Source of the DNA: JAZDFC01 sp043808235
Lineage (GTDB): Bacteria; Bacteroidota; Ignavibacteria; Ignavibacteriales; Melioribacteraceae
Direction: 5' to 3'
NCBI GenBank assembly: GCA_043808235.1
Contig: JAZDFC010000073.1
Span: forward strand, 62,001-126,000
DNA length: 64,000 nucleotides
Positions 44,245-51,423 of the stretch are shown here, piece after piece; within the stretch, counting starts at the first letter, position 1; each line of letters starts with the position of its first letter. The translations under genes and the position numbers were made by a program. Under the pieces are notes generated by a model. That model was not told the DNA's origin and ran no database searches. It worked only from the letters and a program-made list of their open reading frames with translations.

Positions 44245-45414
44245 ATGAGAAAGGTATCGATATTAACTTCAGTTTTGACATTAACAAGCAGTCTATTCTG
44301 CCAGGGAATTATTATCAATCATAATCATATCGATTACACTAAAATCCCGACCGAATGGATTACAAAGGCAAAAAATGATCTCAGAATTGGATATGGTCAT
44401 ACCTCGCATGGCAGTCAGCTTGTAACCGGGATGGATGCGCTAAAAGCTGCCAACTCAACATTCGATTACGAAAAATCGTATTGGGAGCTTTATCCTGGAA
44501 TATTTTTTAACGATTACTGGGGCAATGCAGGCGGCGCTGATGATCTTGGGCATAATGGTTATCTCGGTTGGAGAGATGCAACAATACAAATGTTGAACTT
44601 ACCTAACAATGACAGGGATGTAGTAATGTGGTCTTGGTGCGGCGGAGTAAGCGATAACACCGTCGAAGGAATTGATGTTTATCTAAATGCAATGAACGAA
44701 CTTGAAGCTTCATATCCTAATGTGAAATTTATTTATATGACCGGACATCTTGATGGTAGCGGCGCAGAAGGTATTTTACATCTTCGAAACCAGCAAATTA
44801 GAGATTACTGTTCTTCAAATAACAAAATACTTTTTGATTTCGCAGATATAGAGAGTTACGATCCAAATGCCAACCTATACTATATGCCTCTGTATGCTAC
44901 TGACGGATGCTGGTACGATAGTAACGGAGACGGCGATCCATGGGAAGACGAAAACTGGGCTGCTAATTGGGTTAACAATAATCCAACAAGTCATTACACT
45001 CAAAGTTCAAATGTATGCGAGGAATGCGCCCACTCAGAACATTTGAATTGTGTACAAAAAGGCGGAGCTGTTTGGTGGTTGTTCGCAAGGCTTGTCGGGT
45101 GGGATGGCTCATTGACTGATATTAGCGATTCAAAAGAAACAATAGAAGATTTTAATCTGGCTCAGAATTATCCAAATCCGTTCAATCCGGCAACTGTTAT
45201 CAGTTATCAGTTGCCAGTTCCCGGTATAGTACAGATAAAAATTCATGATATGCTTGGGAGAGAAATATCAACTCTTGTTAATGAATTTCAGAATGCTGGA
45301 TTTCATCATTCTACATTCTCAGCTCTTAATAATTCATTACCGAGCGGTGTTTATTATTATACCTTCACTACTTCTAATTACACAGTGTCAAAAAAGATGA
45401 TGTATTTAAAATAG
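44245..45414 (+). CDS. Secreted T9SS protein of an unrecognised family, paralogue A
   Basis: 389 residues from the ATG at 44245 (AGGA 10 bases upstream; the longer reading adds a spurious hydrophobic stretch). Signal peptide VSILTSVLTLTSSLFCQ. The body (about 20-295) has strong motifs shared with the next gene: YGHTSHGSQLVTGMDA, FFNDYWGNAGGADDLGHNGY, VVMWSWCGG, FIYMTGHLDG, FADIESYDPN, ATDGCWYDSNGDGDPW and CAHSEHLNCVQKGGAVWW. The Ser/His/Asp-rich motifs suggest a hydrolase of SGNH-like type, but this is a guess. The DSNGDGD segment looks like a calcium loop. The T9SS domain (NYPNPFNP) closes it, with a seven-base tandem repeat in its linker. Confidence 0.83.
   Translation: MRKVSILTSVLTLTSSLFCQGIIINHNHIDYTKIPTEWITKAKNDLRIGYGHTSHGSQLVTGMDALKAANSTFDYEKSYWELYPGIFFNDYWGNAGGADDLGHNGYLGWRDATIQMLNLPNNDRDVVMWSWCGGVSDNTVEGIDVYLNAMNELEASYPNVKFIYMTGHLDGSGAEGILHLRNQQIRDYCSSNNKILFDFADIESYDPNANLYYMPLYATDGCWYDSNGDGDPWEDENWAANWVNNNPTSHYTQSSNVCEECAHSEHLNCVQKGGAVWWLFARLVGWDGSLTDISDSKETIEDFNLAQNYPNPFNPATVISYQLPVPGIVQIKIHDMLGREISTLVNEFQNAGFHHSTFSALNNSLPSGVYYYTFTTSNYTVSKKMMYLK
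45195..45222 (+). repeat. Seven-base tandem repeat within a T9SS sorting domain
   Basis: Units TGTTATC, AGTTATC, AGTTGCC, AGTTCCC. They encode VISYQLPVP at the same place of the domain as the repeat at 43034. Confidence 0.82.
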
Positions 45415-45488
45415 TGTTTCGATTATTATATTGATCAACAATGACTTCGAACAAAAAACATGATCGCACAGAGTTAGGAGATACTAAA

Positions 45489-46952
45489 ATGAAAAAGTCG
45501 TTTACATTTTTGTTTGTGATGATATGTTCTATAACCGGACTATACGGACAGGGTATCATCATTAATCATAACCATATTAATTACACCCAAATTCCATCAG
45601 CCTGGATTACTCAAGCAAAAAATACACTTCGTATCGGTTACGGACATACTTCTCATGGCAGTCAGCTTGTAACCGGGATGGATGCGATAAAAGAAAACAA
45701 CCCGGCATTTAATTTTACCTGCTCAAGTTATGGTTTGGATGTCGGCACGTTTTTCAATGACTACTGGGGAAACGCTGGCGGTGCCGAAGATCTCGGACAC
45801 AACGGCTATCTTGGCTGGCGGGACGCAACAATTGCAATGTTGAATTTGGCAGATAACGATAGAAATGTTGTAATGTGGTCCTGGTGCGGAGGCTGCAGCG
45901 ATAATACAGCCGAAGGAATAAATATATATTTGAATGCAATGAACGCTTTAGAAGCTTCGTACCCAAGTGTAAAATTTATTTATATGACCGGGCATCTTGA
46001 TGGTGGTGGTTCTTCCGGAAATCTCAATCTACGCAATCAACAAATACGAAACTATTGTACATCAAATAATAAGACACTTTTCGATTTTGCAGATATCGAA
46101 AGTTACGATCCGAATTCAACTCCGCATTATATGCCGCTTTATGCAACGGATGGCTGTTGGTACGATAGTAACGGAGACGGAAATCCCTACGATGATGAAA
46201 ATTGGGCAACTAATTGGGTGAGCAATAATCCTTCGAGCCATTATTCCGCTAGTGCAAATTCTTGCGGAGATTGTGCTCATTCCGAACATTTGAATTGTGT
46301 ACAAAAAGGTGGAGCAATTTGGTGGCTTCTTGCTCGACTTGCAGGATGGGACGGCGCTACTCCGGTTGAATTAACTTCCTTCAGCGCAACTTCTATTAAT
46401 GATGGAGTAAAATTGGAATGGGAGACTGCAACGGAATTAAATAATCGCGGATTTGAAATACAAAAAGAAGTAGGGAGTAATGAGTATGGAGTAAGCAGTA
46501 ATTGGCAAAAGATTGGATTCGTTGAAGGTAATGGTACAATTTCCTCAACGAGTAGTTACTCATTTATTGATAAATCGGTAAGCCCTGGAAGTTATTATTA
46601 TCGTTTGAAGCAAATTGATTACGACGGCACATTTTCATACTCCGATGAAGTAGAGGTAACTTGTAACTTGGCACTTTCTACTTTCGAACTATTACAGAAC
46701 TACCCGAATCCGTTTAATCCGTCAACAGTTATTAGTTATCAGTTGTCAGTAAACAGTCATGTATCATTAAAAATATTTGATGTGCTGGGAAGAGAAATAT
46801 CCACACTCGTAGATGAACAAAAAGAAGCCGGTAAATATTCGATGAATTTTAATGCGGTAACTGACGGCGTTGGATTAGCAGGCGGAGTTTATTTCTATGT
46901 TTTAACAACTTCCGAAGGATCGATATCAAGGAAGATGATTCTTACCAAATAG
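45489..46952 (+). CDS. Secreted T9SS protein of the same unrecognised family, paralogue B
   Basis: 487 residues from the ATG at 45489 (TTAGGAG upstream). Signal peptide FTFLFVMICSITGLYGQ. Residues about 18-295 match paralogue A nearly line by line (GHTSHGSQLVTGMDA, FFNDYWGNAGGAEDLGHNGY, MWSWCGG, YMTGHLDGGG, DSNGDGNPYDDENWA, CAHSEHLNCVQKGGAIWW). It has an extra fibronectin-III-like domain (about 298-395, from TPVELTSFSATSIND) that A lacks, then the T9SS domain. A seven-base tandem repeat (GGAGTA type) sits in a loop of the fibronectin-like domain, and another in the sorting domain. The two genes are 74 bases apart and are a tandem duplication with domain gain or loss. Confidence 0.85.
   Translation: MKKSFTFLFVMICSITGLYGQGIIINHNHINYTQIPSAWITQAKNTLRIGYGHTSHGSQLVTGMDAIKENNPAFNFTCSSYGLDVGTFFNDYWGNAGGAEDLGHNGYLGWRDATIAMLNLADNDRNVVMWSWCGGCSDNTAEGINIYLNAMNALEASYPSVKFIYMTGHLDGGGSSGNLNLRNQQIRNYCTSNNKTLFDFADIESYDPNSTPHYMPLYATDGCWYDSNGDGNPYDDENWATNWVSNNPSSHYSASANSCGDCAHSEHLNCVQKGGAIWWLLARLAGWDGATPVELTSFSATSINDGVKLEWETATELNNRGFEIQKEVGSNEYGVSSNWQKIGFVEGNGTISSTSSYSFIDKSVSPGSYYYRLKQIDYDGTFSYSDEVEVTCNLALSTFELLQNYPNPFNPSTVISYQLSVNSHVSLKIFDVLGREISTLVDEQKEAGKYSMNFNAVTDGVGLAGGVYFYVLTTSEGSISRKMILTK
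46473..46500 (+). repeat. Seven-base tandem repeat, GGAGTA type, in a loop of paralogue B
   Basis: Units GGGAGTA, ATGAGTA, TGGAGTA, AGCAGTA. They encode GSNEYGVSS between two conserved strands of the fibronectin-like domain; the matching loop in the beta-helix protein at 37932-40886 has an unrelated sequence. Confidence 0.82.
46727..46761 (+). repeat. Seven-base tandem repeat within a T9SS sorting domain
   Basis: Units AGTTATT, AGTTATC, AGTTGTC, AGTAAAC, AGTCATG, encoding VISYQLSVNSH. Same place and register as 43034 and 45195. Confidence 0.85.
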
Positions 46953-46971
46953 TGAATGAACAGTAAATTGT

Positions 46972-47002
46972 GGGCAATATTTTCTTAAAGAAAATATTGT
47001 CC
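46972..47002. terminator. Long hairpin between convergent genes
   Basis: GGGCAATATTTTC pairs with GAAAATATTGTCC around TTAAA. The minus-strand stop codon (TAA) of the barrel gene lies in the loop. No long T run follows on either side, so termination is only likely. Confidence 0.5.
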
Positions 47003-47545
47003 TTGCAGATAGAACGAATAAAAACTGGCGCTGCTATTTGTAAACGTAAGACCGTATTCAGTGCCGAAACCGATTCGAAATCCCGAATCGGAAAAATTTC
47101 TCAAATCCCAACCGGCGAGTGCATTGAACATCATCCCGTAATTCCAGGTATTTACATCGCTAAAGGTATGATCGTTAAGAAGTAATACTCCAATCCCCTC
47201 TTCAACAAATATTTTGCTATCGATATATTGTTCAACAAAAACATTCGCTGAAAAAGATTTCACAAAAGGATAATACCTATTGCTTCTATTCTCCGGCAGA
47301 AAGTATTCGGCTTTTTGGCTGTAATTAAATTTAAGCCGGATGGAAATGAAGTCGATGAAACTTGGGTAAAAATCCAAAAACAAATCACCGCTCAAACTTG
47401 TTTGCGATGGCGAGTTCCCTTTTAATCCGCCTACGCCTATACTTCCGCCAACACTGAATGCGGTTATCTGTGCAGTTGATTCGGATATGAAAATAAAAAA
47501 AACAATTATGGATGTAATCAATACATATTTTATAGAGTTGCTCAT
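46985..47545 (-). CDS. Outer-membrane beta-barrel protein
   Basis: 186 residues with a signal peptide (KYVLITSIIVFFIFISESTA, then Q). The mature part has alternating strands with Gly and aromatic residues: FSVGGSIGVGGLKG, LFLDFYPSFIDFISIRLKFN, FVKSFSANVFVEQYI, KIFVEEGIGVLLL, MMFNALAGWDLRNF, FRIGFGTEYGLTF and the last strand SFYSFYLQGQYFL. Ending in phenylalanine-leucine is compatible with barrel assembly. It is a small barrel of unknown role, comparable with the protein at 18347-19000 but not obviously a close paralogue. Confidence 0.72.
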   Translation of the reverse strand: MSNSIKYVLITSIIVFFIFISESTAQITAFSVGGSIGVGGLKGNSPSQTSLSGDLFLDFYPSFIDFISIRLKFNYSQKAEYFLPENRSNRYYPFVKSFSANVFVEQYIDSKIFVEEGIGVLLLNDHTFSDVNTWNYGMMFNALAGWDLRNFSDSGFRIGFGTEYGLTFTNSSASFYSFYLQGQYFL

Positions 47546-47603
47546 TTAAAACCGGTTGTGTAATTTATTCACTGAAAATCTTTAATTAAATGCGAGGTGC
47601 AAA

Positions 47604-47960
47604 ATGTTAAAAAAATTGTACATCTACAAAGCGTTTGTTGAAGAAGTGTATGATGGCGACACGATTACAGTTGATATCGACCTTGGTTTCAAGACTCATT
47701 TAAAAGGTGAAAAAGTAAGATTGAACCGGATTGATGCACCTGAACTCAGGGGTTCGACGAGAACTAAAGGACTCAAATCCCGTGATTTCCTTCGTGAACA
47801 AATTCTCGGCAAAGAAGTTTTTATCGAAACAATCAAAGACAAACAGGAAAAGTACGGGCGTTATCTTGCGGAGGTTCATCTCGAAATAGAGAAGGATAAA
47901 TTTATAATTGTGAATGATTTGCTGGTTGAGAAAGGATTCGCGATTTATCGGAAGTATTAA
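47604..47960 (+). CDS. Staphylococcal nuclease-like (thermonuclease family) protein
   Basis: 118 residues. The OB-fold nuclease motifs are VEEVYDGDTITVDIDLG (Asp ligands, about 13-29), VRLNRIDAPELRG (catalytic Arg and Asp-ligand region, about 38-50), and KYGRYLAEVHLE (second catalytic Arg). The acid expected after the first Arg is present in the APE segment. There is no signal peptide, unlike secreted nucleases, so it would act inside the cell or be exported by another route. It cleaves DNA or RNA with calcium in characterised relatives. Single gene; GCGAGGTG lies before the ATG. Confidence 0.85.
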   Translation: MLKKLYIYKAFVEEVYDGDTITVDIDLGFKTHLKGEKVRLNRIDAPELRGSTRTKGLKSRDFLREQILGKEVFIETIKDKQEKYGRYLAEVHLEIEKDKFIIVNDLLVEKGFAIYRKY

Positions 47961-48003
47961 TTTAATTTCTAACTTGGTTCTGAAAATATATTGATGAACT
48001 GAT

Positions 48004-48075
48004 TGTCAAACTGTTCAATGGATGAATTGCTGACAACCATTAAACAATTTGACAATTAAGCCATTCATCCATTAA
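48004..48075. repeat. Interleaved inverted repeat upstream of leuS
   Basis: TTGTCAAACTGTT (A) and AATGGATGAATTG (B) are followed by AACAATTTGACAA (A') and CCATTCATCCATT (B'). The order A-B-A'-B' allows two alternative pairings but not both at once in a simple hairpin. It carries words shared with 19171-19196 and 31635-31667. Confidence 0.65.
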
Positions 48076-48148
48076 AATCCATTCTTTGGAAAACCCCCCC
48101 GTTTTTAATAATTTTGGTTTCATTTTTTAAGGACAAAGAAAATACGCT

Positions 48149-50614
48149 ATGAAATACCCATTCGAACAAGTTGAGCCCAAATGGCAGAATTTTTGGGAAG
48201 AAAAACAGGTTAACAAAACCGATTTAACGAATCTTGAAAAGAAGATTTACTGCCTTGTAATGTTTATTTATCCTTCTGCTGCAAAGATGCACATCGGTCA
48301 CTGGTATAATTACGGACCCACTGATTCCTGGGCGCGTTTCAAAAAACTGCAGGGTTTCAATGTGTTTGAGCCGATGGGATATGATGCTTTCGGTCTGCCT
48401 GCAGAAAATTATGCCATTAAAACCGGGGTTCATCCAAAAGACAGCACATTAAAAAATATTGCCGATATAAAAGTAATGATGAAGCACATGGGCGGCATGT
48501 ATGATTGGAATGCGGAGTTGATGACATGTGTTCCCGAATATTATAAATGGAACCAATGGCTGTTCCTTCAAATGTATAAAAAAGGTTTGGCTTATAGAAA
48601 AAACGCACCGGTGAATTGGTGTCCATCATGCCAAACAGTTTTAGCTCGCGAGCAGGTTTTAAGTGATGGAAGCTGCGAAAGGTGTCATGCAACAGTTGTT
48701 CAGAAAAATTTAACACAGTGGTTTTTCAAAATAACAAAGTATGCAGATGAACTTCTCGACGGTCTCGATAAAATTGACTGGCCCGAGAAAACGAAAACAA
48801 TGCAGGTCAACTGGATTGGCAGAAGTTATGGAACCGAAGTTGATTTTACAATCGAAGGATATGACGATAAAATAACTGTGTTCACAACTCGTCCGGATAC
48901 ATTGTTTGGTGTGACATACGTTGTACTCGCGCCCGAAAAAGAACTTGTTCAAAAAATCACTACACCGGAATGCAAAGAAGCTGTTGACAAATATATTGAA
49001 TCAATCCGTTCGTTGACTGAAGTCGAGCGTACATCAACGGTAAAGGAAAAAACGGGTGTGCCTACGGGCGCATTTGCAATCAATCCTGTTAACGGCGAGA
49101 AAGTACCGATTTGGATTGCAGATTATGCACTCGCAACATATGGCACGGGATACGTTATGGCTGTACCCGGACACGATGAACGCGATTTTGAATTTGCAAA
49201 GAAATTTAACCTGCCAATTCGCAAAGTAATTTTACAGCCAGGTACAAACGAAGCGGATGAATTGAAAGAAGCTTTTGTTGAAGTTGGCACAATGGTGAAC
49301 TCAGGCAAATACAATGGAACAAACTCCGATACCGGGATAGAAAATATTTCCAAAGATTTGGAAGCACAGGGAATTGGTAAGAGGACAATTAACTACAGAC
49401 TTCGCGATTGGTTAATTTCCCGACAAAGATATTGGGGAACACCGATACCTATTATCCATTGCGAAAAATGCGGTGAGGTTCCTGTACCCGAGGACCAATT
49501 GCCGGTTGTACTTCCGCACGATGTTGATTTCAAACCAAAAGGAAGTTCACCGCTTGCCAGCAACCCGGAATTTGTAAATGTGAAATGTCCGGCTTGCGGT
49601 GGCGATGCTCACCGCGATGCTGACACGATGGATACGTTCGTGGATTCGTCGTGGTATTATTTGCGGTTCCTCAACCCCCGATTTGATGAAGGAATATTTG
49701 ATTCGAAACTTGGCAATGCATGGACACCGGTTGATATGTATGTGGGAGGAGCCGAACATGCTGTTATGCATTTATTGTATGCAAGGTTCATTCATAAATT
49801 TATCCGCGATATCGGATTGGTGAATAGCGACGAGCCGTTTAAAAAACTTATCCACCAGGGTACTATTACAAGCGCGGGCGCGAAGATGTCCAAGTCCAAA
49901 GGAAATGTGGTTGACCCGAACCAGTTTCTTGAGAAGTACGGCGCCGATGTTTTTAGGATGTATTTGATGTTCATGGGTCCGTACGAACTCGGCGGCGATT
50001 GGAGCGACAAAGGAATTGTAGGTGTTGATAGATTTGTTCAGCGCACTTACTCGCTTTTTGAAAATCATAAAAATATTTCTGTGGAAAATCCAGCGAACGA
50101 AAAGTACGATATTACCGGTCTTAACGATGCCGAGAAAAACATTTACAGAAAAGTAAATCATACTCTCGAAAAAGTCGGAACCGAGATTGACAATTTCCGT
50201 TTCAATACTGCTGTTGCCGCGTTGATGGAATTGATTAATGAAACAAAGAATTTGGAAGAATGCAGAAAAGATGTTCAAACGTATGTTTTGGAAAGAATGG
50301 CGAGCATGGTTTCACCATTGGCTCCGCACCTTGGAGAAGAGAGCTGGACTCTGCTTGGCAAAGAAAAATCATTATTCGAAAGTCCGATATGGTTTGAAGT
50401 TGATCAAGCAGCATTAACTCAAGATAATGTTCAGGTCGTTGTTCAGATCAATGGGAAAGTAAGAACCAAAATTGACCTTGCCGTCAATTTACCCGAAGCA
50501 GATGTAAAAGAAGCCGTATTTACCGATGCAAAAGTAAAATCATACACCGACGGCAAACAAATTGTAAAAGAAATTTATATTCAGAATAAGATTTATAACA
50601 TTGTTGTTAAGTAA
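48149..50614 (+). CDS. leuS: Leucyl-tRNA synthetase
   Basis: 821 residues, class I synthetase that charges tRNA-Leu in the cytoplasm. Seen: HIGH in YPSAAKMHIGHWYNYGPTD (48-51), the zinc-type Cys cluster CPSCQTVLAREQVL with CERC, and the editing domain with TTRPDTLFGVTYVVLAPE and GTGYVMAVPGHDERD. A second Cys cluster (CEKCGEVPVP, CPACGG) and the KMSKS loop AGAKMSKSKGNVVDP follow, with the anticodon-binding domain (VSPLAPHLGEESW) and a C-terminal domain ending in QNKIYNIVVK. Length is usual for the bacterial type. It is followed by a toxin-antitoxin-like pair and serS on the same strand. Confidence 0.98.
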   Translation: MKYPFEQVEPKWQNFWEEKQVNKTDLTNLEKKIYCLVMFIYPSAAKMHIGHWYNYGPTDSWARFKKLQGFNVFEPMGYDAFGLPAENYAIKTGVHPKDSTLKNIADIKVMMKHMGGMYDWNAELMTCVPEYYKWNQWLFLQMYKKGLAYRKNAPVNWCPSCQTVLAREQVLSDGSCERCHATVVQKNLTQWFFKITKYADELLDGLDKIDWPEKTKTMQVNWIGRSYGTEVDFTIEGYDDKITVFTTRPDTLFGVTYVVLAPEKELVQKITTPECKEAVDKYIESIRSLTEVERTSTVKEKTGVPTGAFAINPVNGEKVPIWIADYALATYGTGYVMAVPGHDERDFEFAKKFNLPIRKVILQPGTNEADELKEAFVEVGTMVNSGKYNGTNSDTGIENISKDLEAQGIGKRTINYRLRDWLISRQRYWGTPIPIIHCEKCGEVPVPEDQLPVVLPHDVDFKPKGSSPLASNPEFVNVKCPACGGDAHRDADTMDTFVDSSWYYLRFLNPRFDEGIFDSKLGNAWTPVDMYVGGAEHAVMHLLYARFIHKFIRDIGLVNSDEPFKKLIHQGTITSAGAKMSKSKGNVVDPNQFLEKYGADVFRMYLMFMGPYELGGDWSDKGIVGVDRFVQRTYSLFENHKNISVENPANEKYDITGLNDAEKNIYRKVNHTLEKVGTEIDNFRFNTAVAALMELINETKNLEECRKDVQTYVLERMASMVSPLAPHLGEESWTLLGKEKSLFESPIWFEVDQAALTQDNVQVVVQINGKVRTKIDLAVNLPEADVKEAVFTDAKVKSYTDGKQIVKEIYIQNKIYNIVVK

Positions 50615-50650
50615 ACACTGAGCGCCGCGAAGTGTCTCATCGTTAACACT

Positions 50651-50684
50651 ATCGAGATTCTTCGTTCACTCTGTTCACTCAGAA
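50651..50684. repeat. GAGATTCTTCG...CAGAATGAC-type dispersed repeat
   Basis: CGAGATTCTTCGTTCACTCT and GTTCACTCAGAATGACA. It ends 6 bases before the MNT start codon, where a ribosome site should lie. The block order TTCG...CTCAGAATGAC resembles the element at 19089-19111 and a word family common in unrelated genomes. Confidence 0.55.
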
Positions 50685-50690
50685 TGACAT

Positions 50691-51032
50691 ATGAAAATAG
50701 AACAGCTCGATGAATTAAAAAAAGAAGTTGAAGATGCCGCAAAGAAATTACTTGGCGATAAATTGAAGCAGGTTATTCTTTACGGCTCTTATGCTCGCGG
50801 TGATTATGATGAGGAATCGGATGTGGATTTTGCGTGCATTGTTTCAATTCCTAATGAGGAAATAAGTAATTATTCCCAATCATTCGCTGAGTTCGAAACC
50901 GAACTTTCGCTGAAGTATTCTCTTTTGGTTTCGACAGTACTCATCAATGACGGATTGTTTGTGAAATACAAAGAAGATCTTCCTTTTTTCATGAATGTTG
51001 TAAAAGAGGGAGTTATACTTTATGGAAAATAA
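50691..51032 (+). CDS. MNT-type minimal nucleotidyltransferase (antitoxin of MNT/HEPN system)
   Basis: 113 residues. The polymerase-beta-fold motif GSYARGDYDEESDVD fits the GSx10DxD pattern of minimal nucleotidyltransferases exactly (about 31-45). In MntA-HepT systems this enzyme silences the HEPN toxin by transferring AMP groups to it. The next gene encodes a HEPN protein and overlaps by 11 bases, the usual order. There is no ribosome site: a dispersed repeat fills the leader up to six bases before the ATG. So expression may depend on reading through from leuS (inference). Confidence 0.88.
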   Translation: MKIEQLDELKKEVEDAAKKLLGDKLKQVILYGSYARGDYDEESDVDFACIVSIPNEEISNYSQSFAEFETELSLKYSLLVSTVLINDGLFVKYKEDLPFFMNVVKEGVILYGK

Positions 51033-51423
51033 TCTCCGAGATTTATCCGGCTTCAGATTAACAAGAGCTAAAGAAGATTTTGAGGCTTCTAAAGAACTAT
51101 TTGAAAATGGATATTTCGGTCAGTCCTTAAGTCGCTCATATTACTCTATCTTTCAGGCAACCCGTTCTTTATTGGCATTGGAAAGATTCGATAGTAAAAA
51201 GCACTCCGGGGTCATTTCATACTTCATTCATAACTTCATTAAAACCGGCAAGATAGAGAAAGAGTTTGGAACAATTTTGACTCTTGCAGAAAAGAATCGA
51301 ATACAAAGTGACTATCACGATTTTTACATTGCTTCAAAAGAAGATGCCGAAACTCAAATTGAAAATGCTGAAAAATTTATTAATATGATTCAAAATTACA
51401 TTCAAAAGATAACGGAGAAATAA
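51022..51423 (+). CDS. HEPN domain protein (toxin of MNT/HEPN system)
   Basis: 133 residues, mainly helical. RLTRAKEDFEASKELFENGY then FGQSLSRSYYSIFQATRSLL is the first half of a HEPN domain. The RNase-type motif R-x(4-6)-H appears as NRIQSDYHDFY (about 93-103), here with five residues between Arg and His; it differs slightly from the RX4HXY of HepT. Toxins of this group cut RNA. The gene overlaps the nucleotidyltransferase gene by 11 bases at its start, and its stop TAA shares bases with the serS start codon (TAATG). Confidence 0.86.
   Translation: MENNLRDLSGFRLTRAKEDFEASKELFENGYFGQSLSRSYYSIFQATRSLLALERFDSKKHSGVISYFIHNFIKTGKIEKEFGTILTLAEKNRIQSDYHDFYIASKEDAETQIENAEKFINMIQNYIQKITEK

Noticed and set aside
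49772..50278. Minus-strand open frame of 168 codons
   Set aside because: Antisense to the C-terminal third of leuS, with no domain and no start signal.
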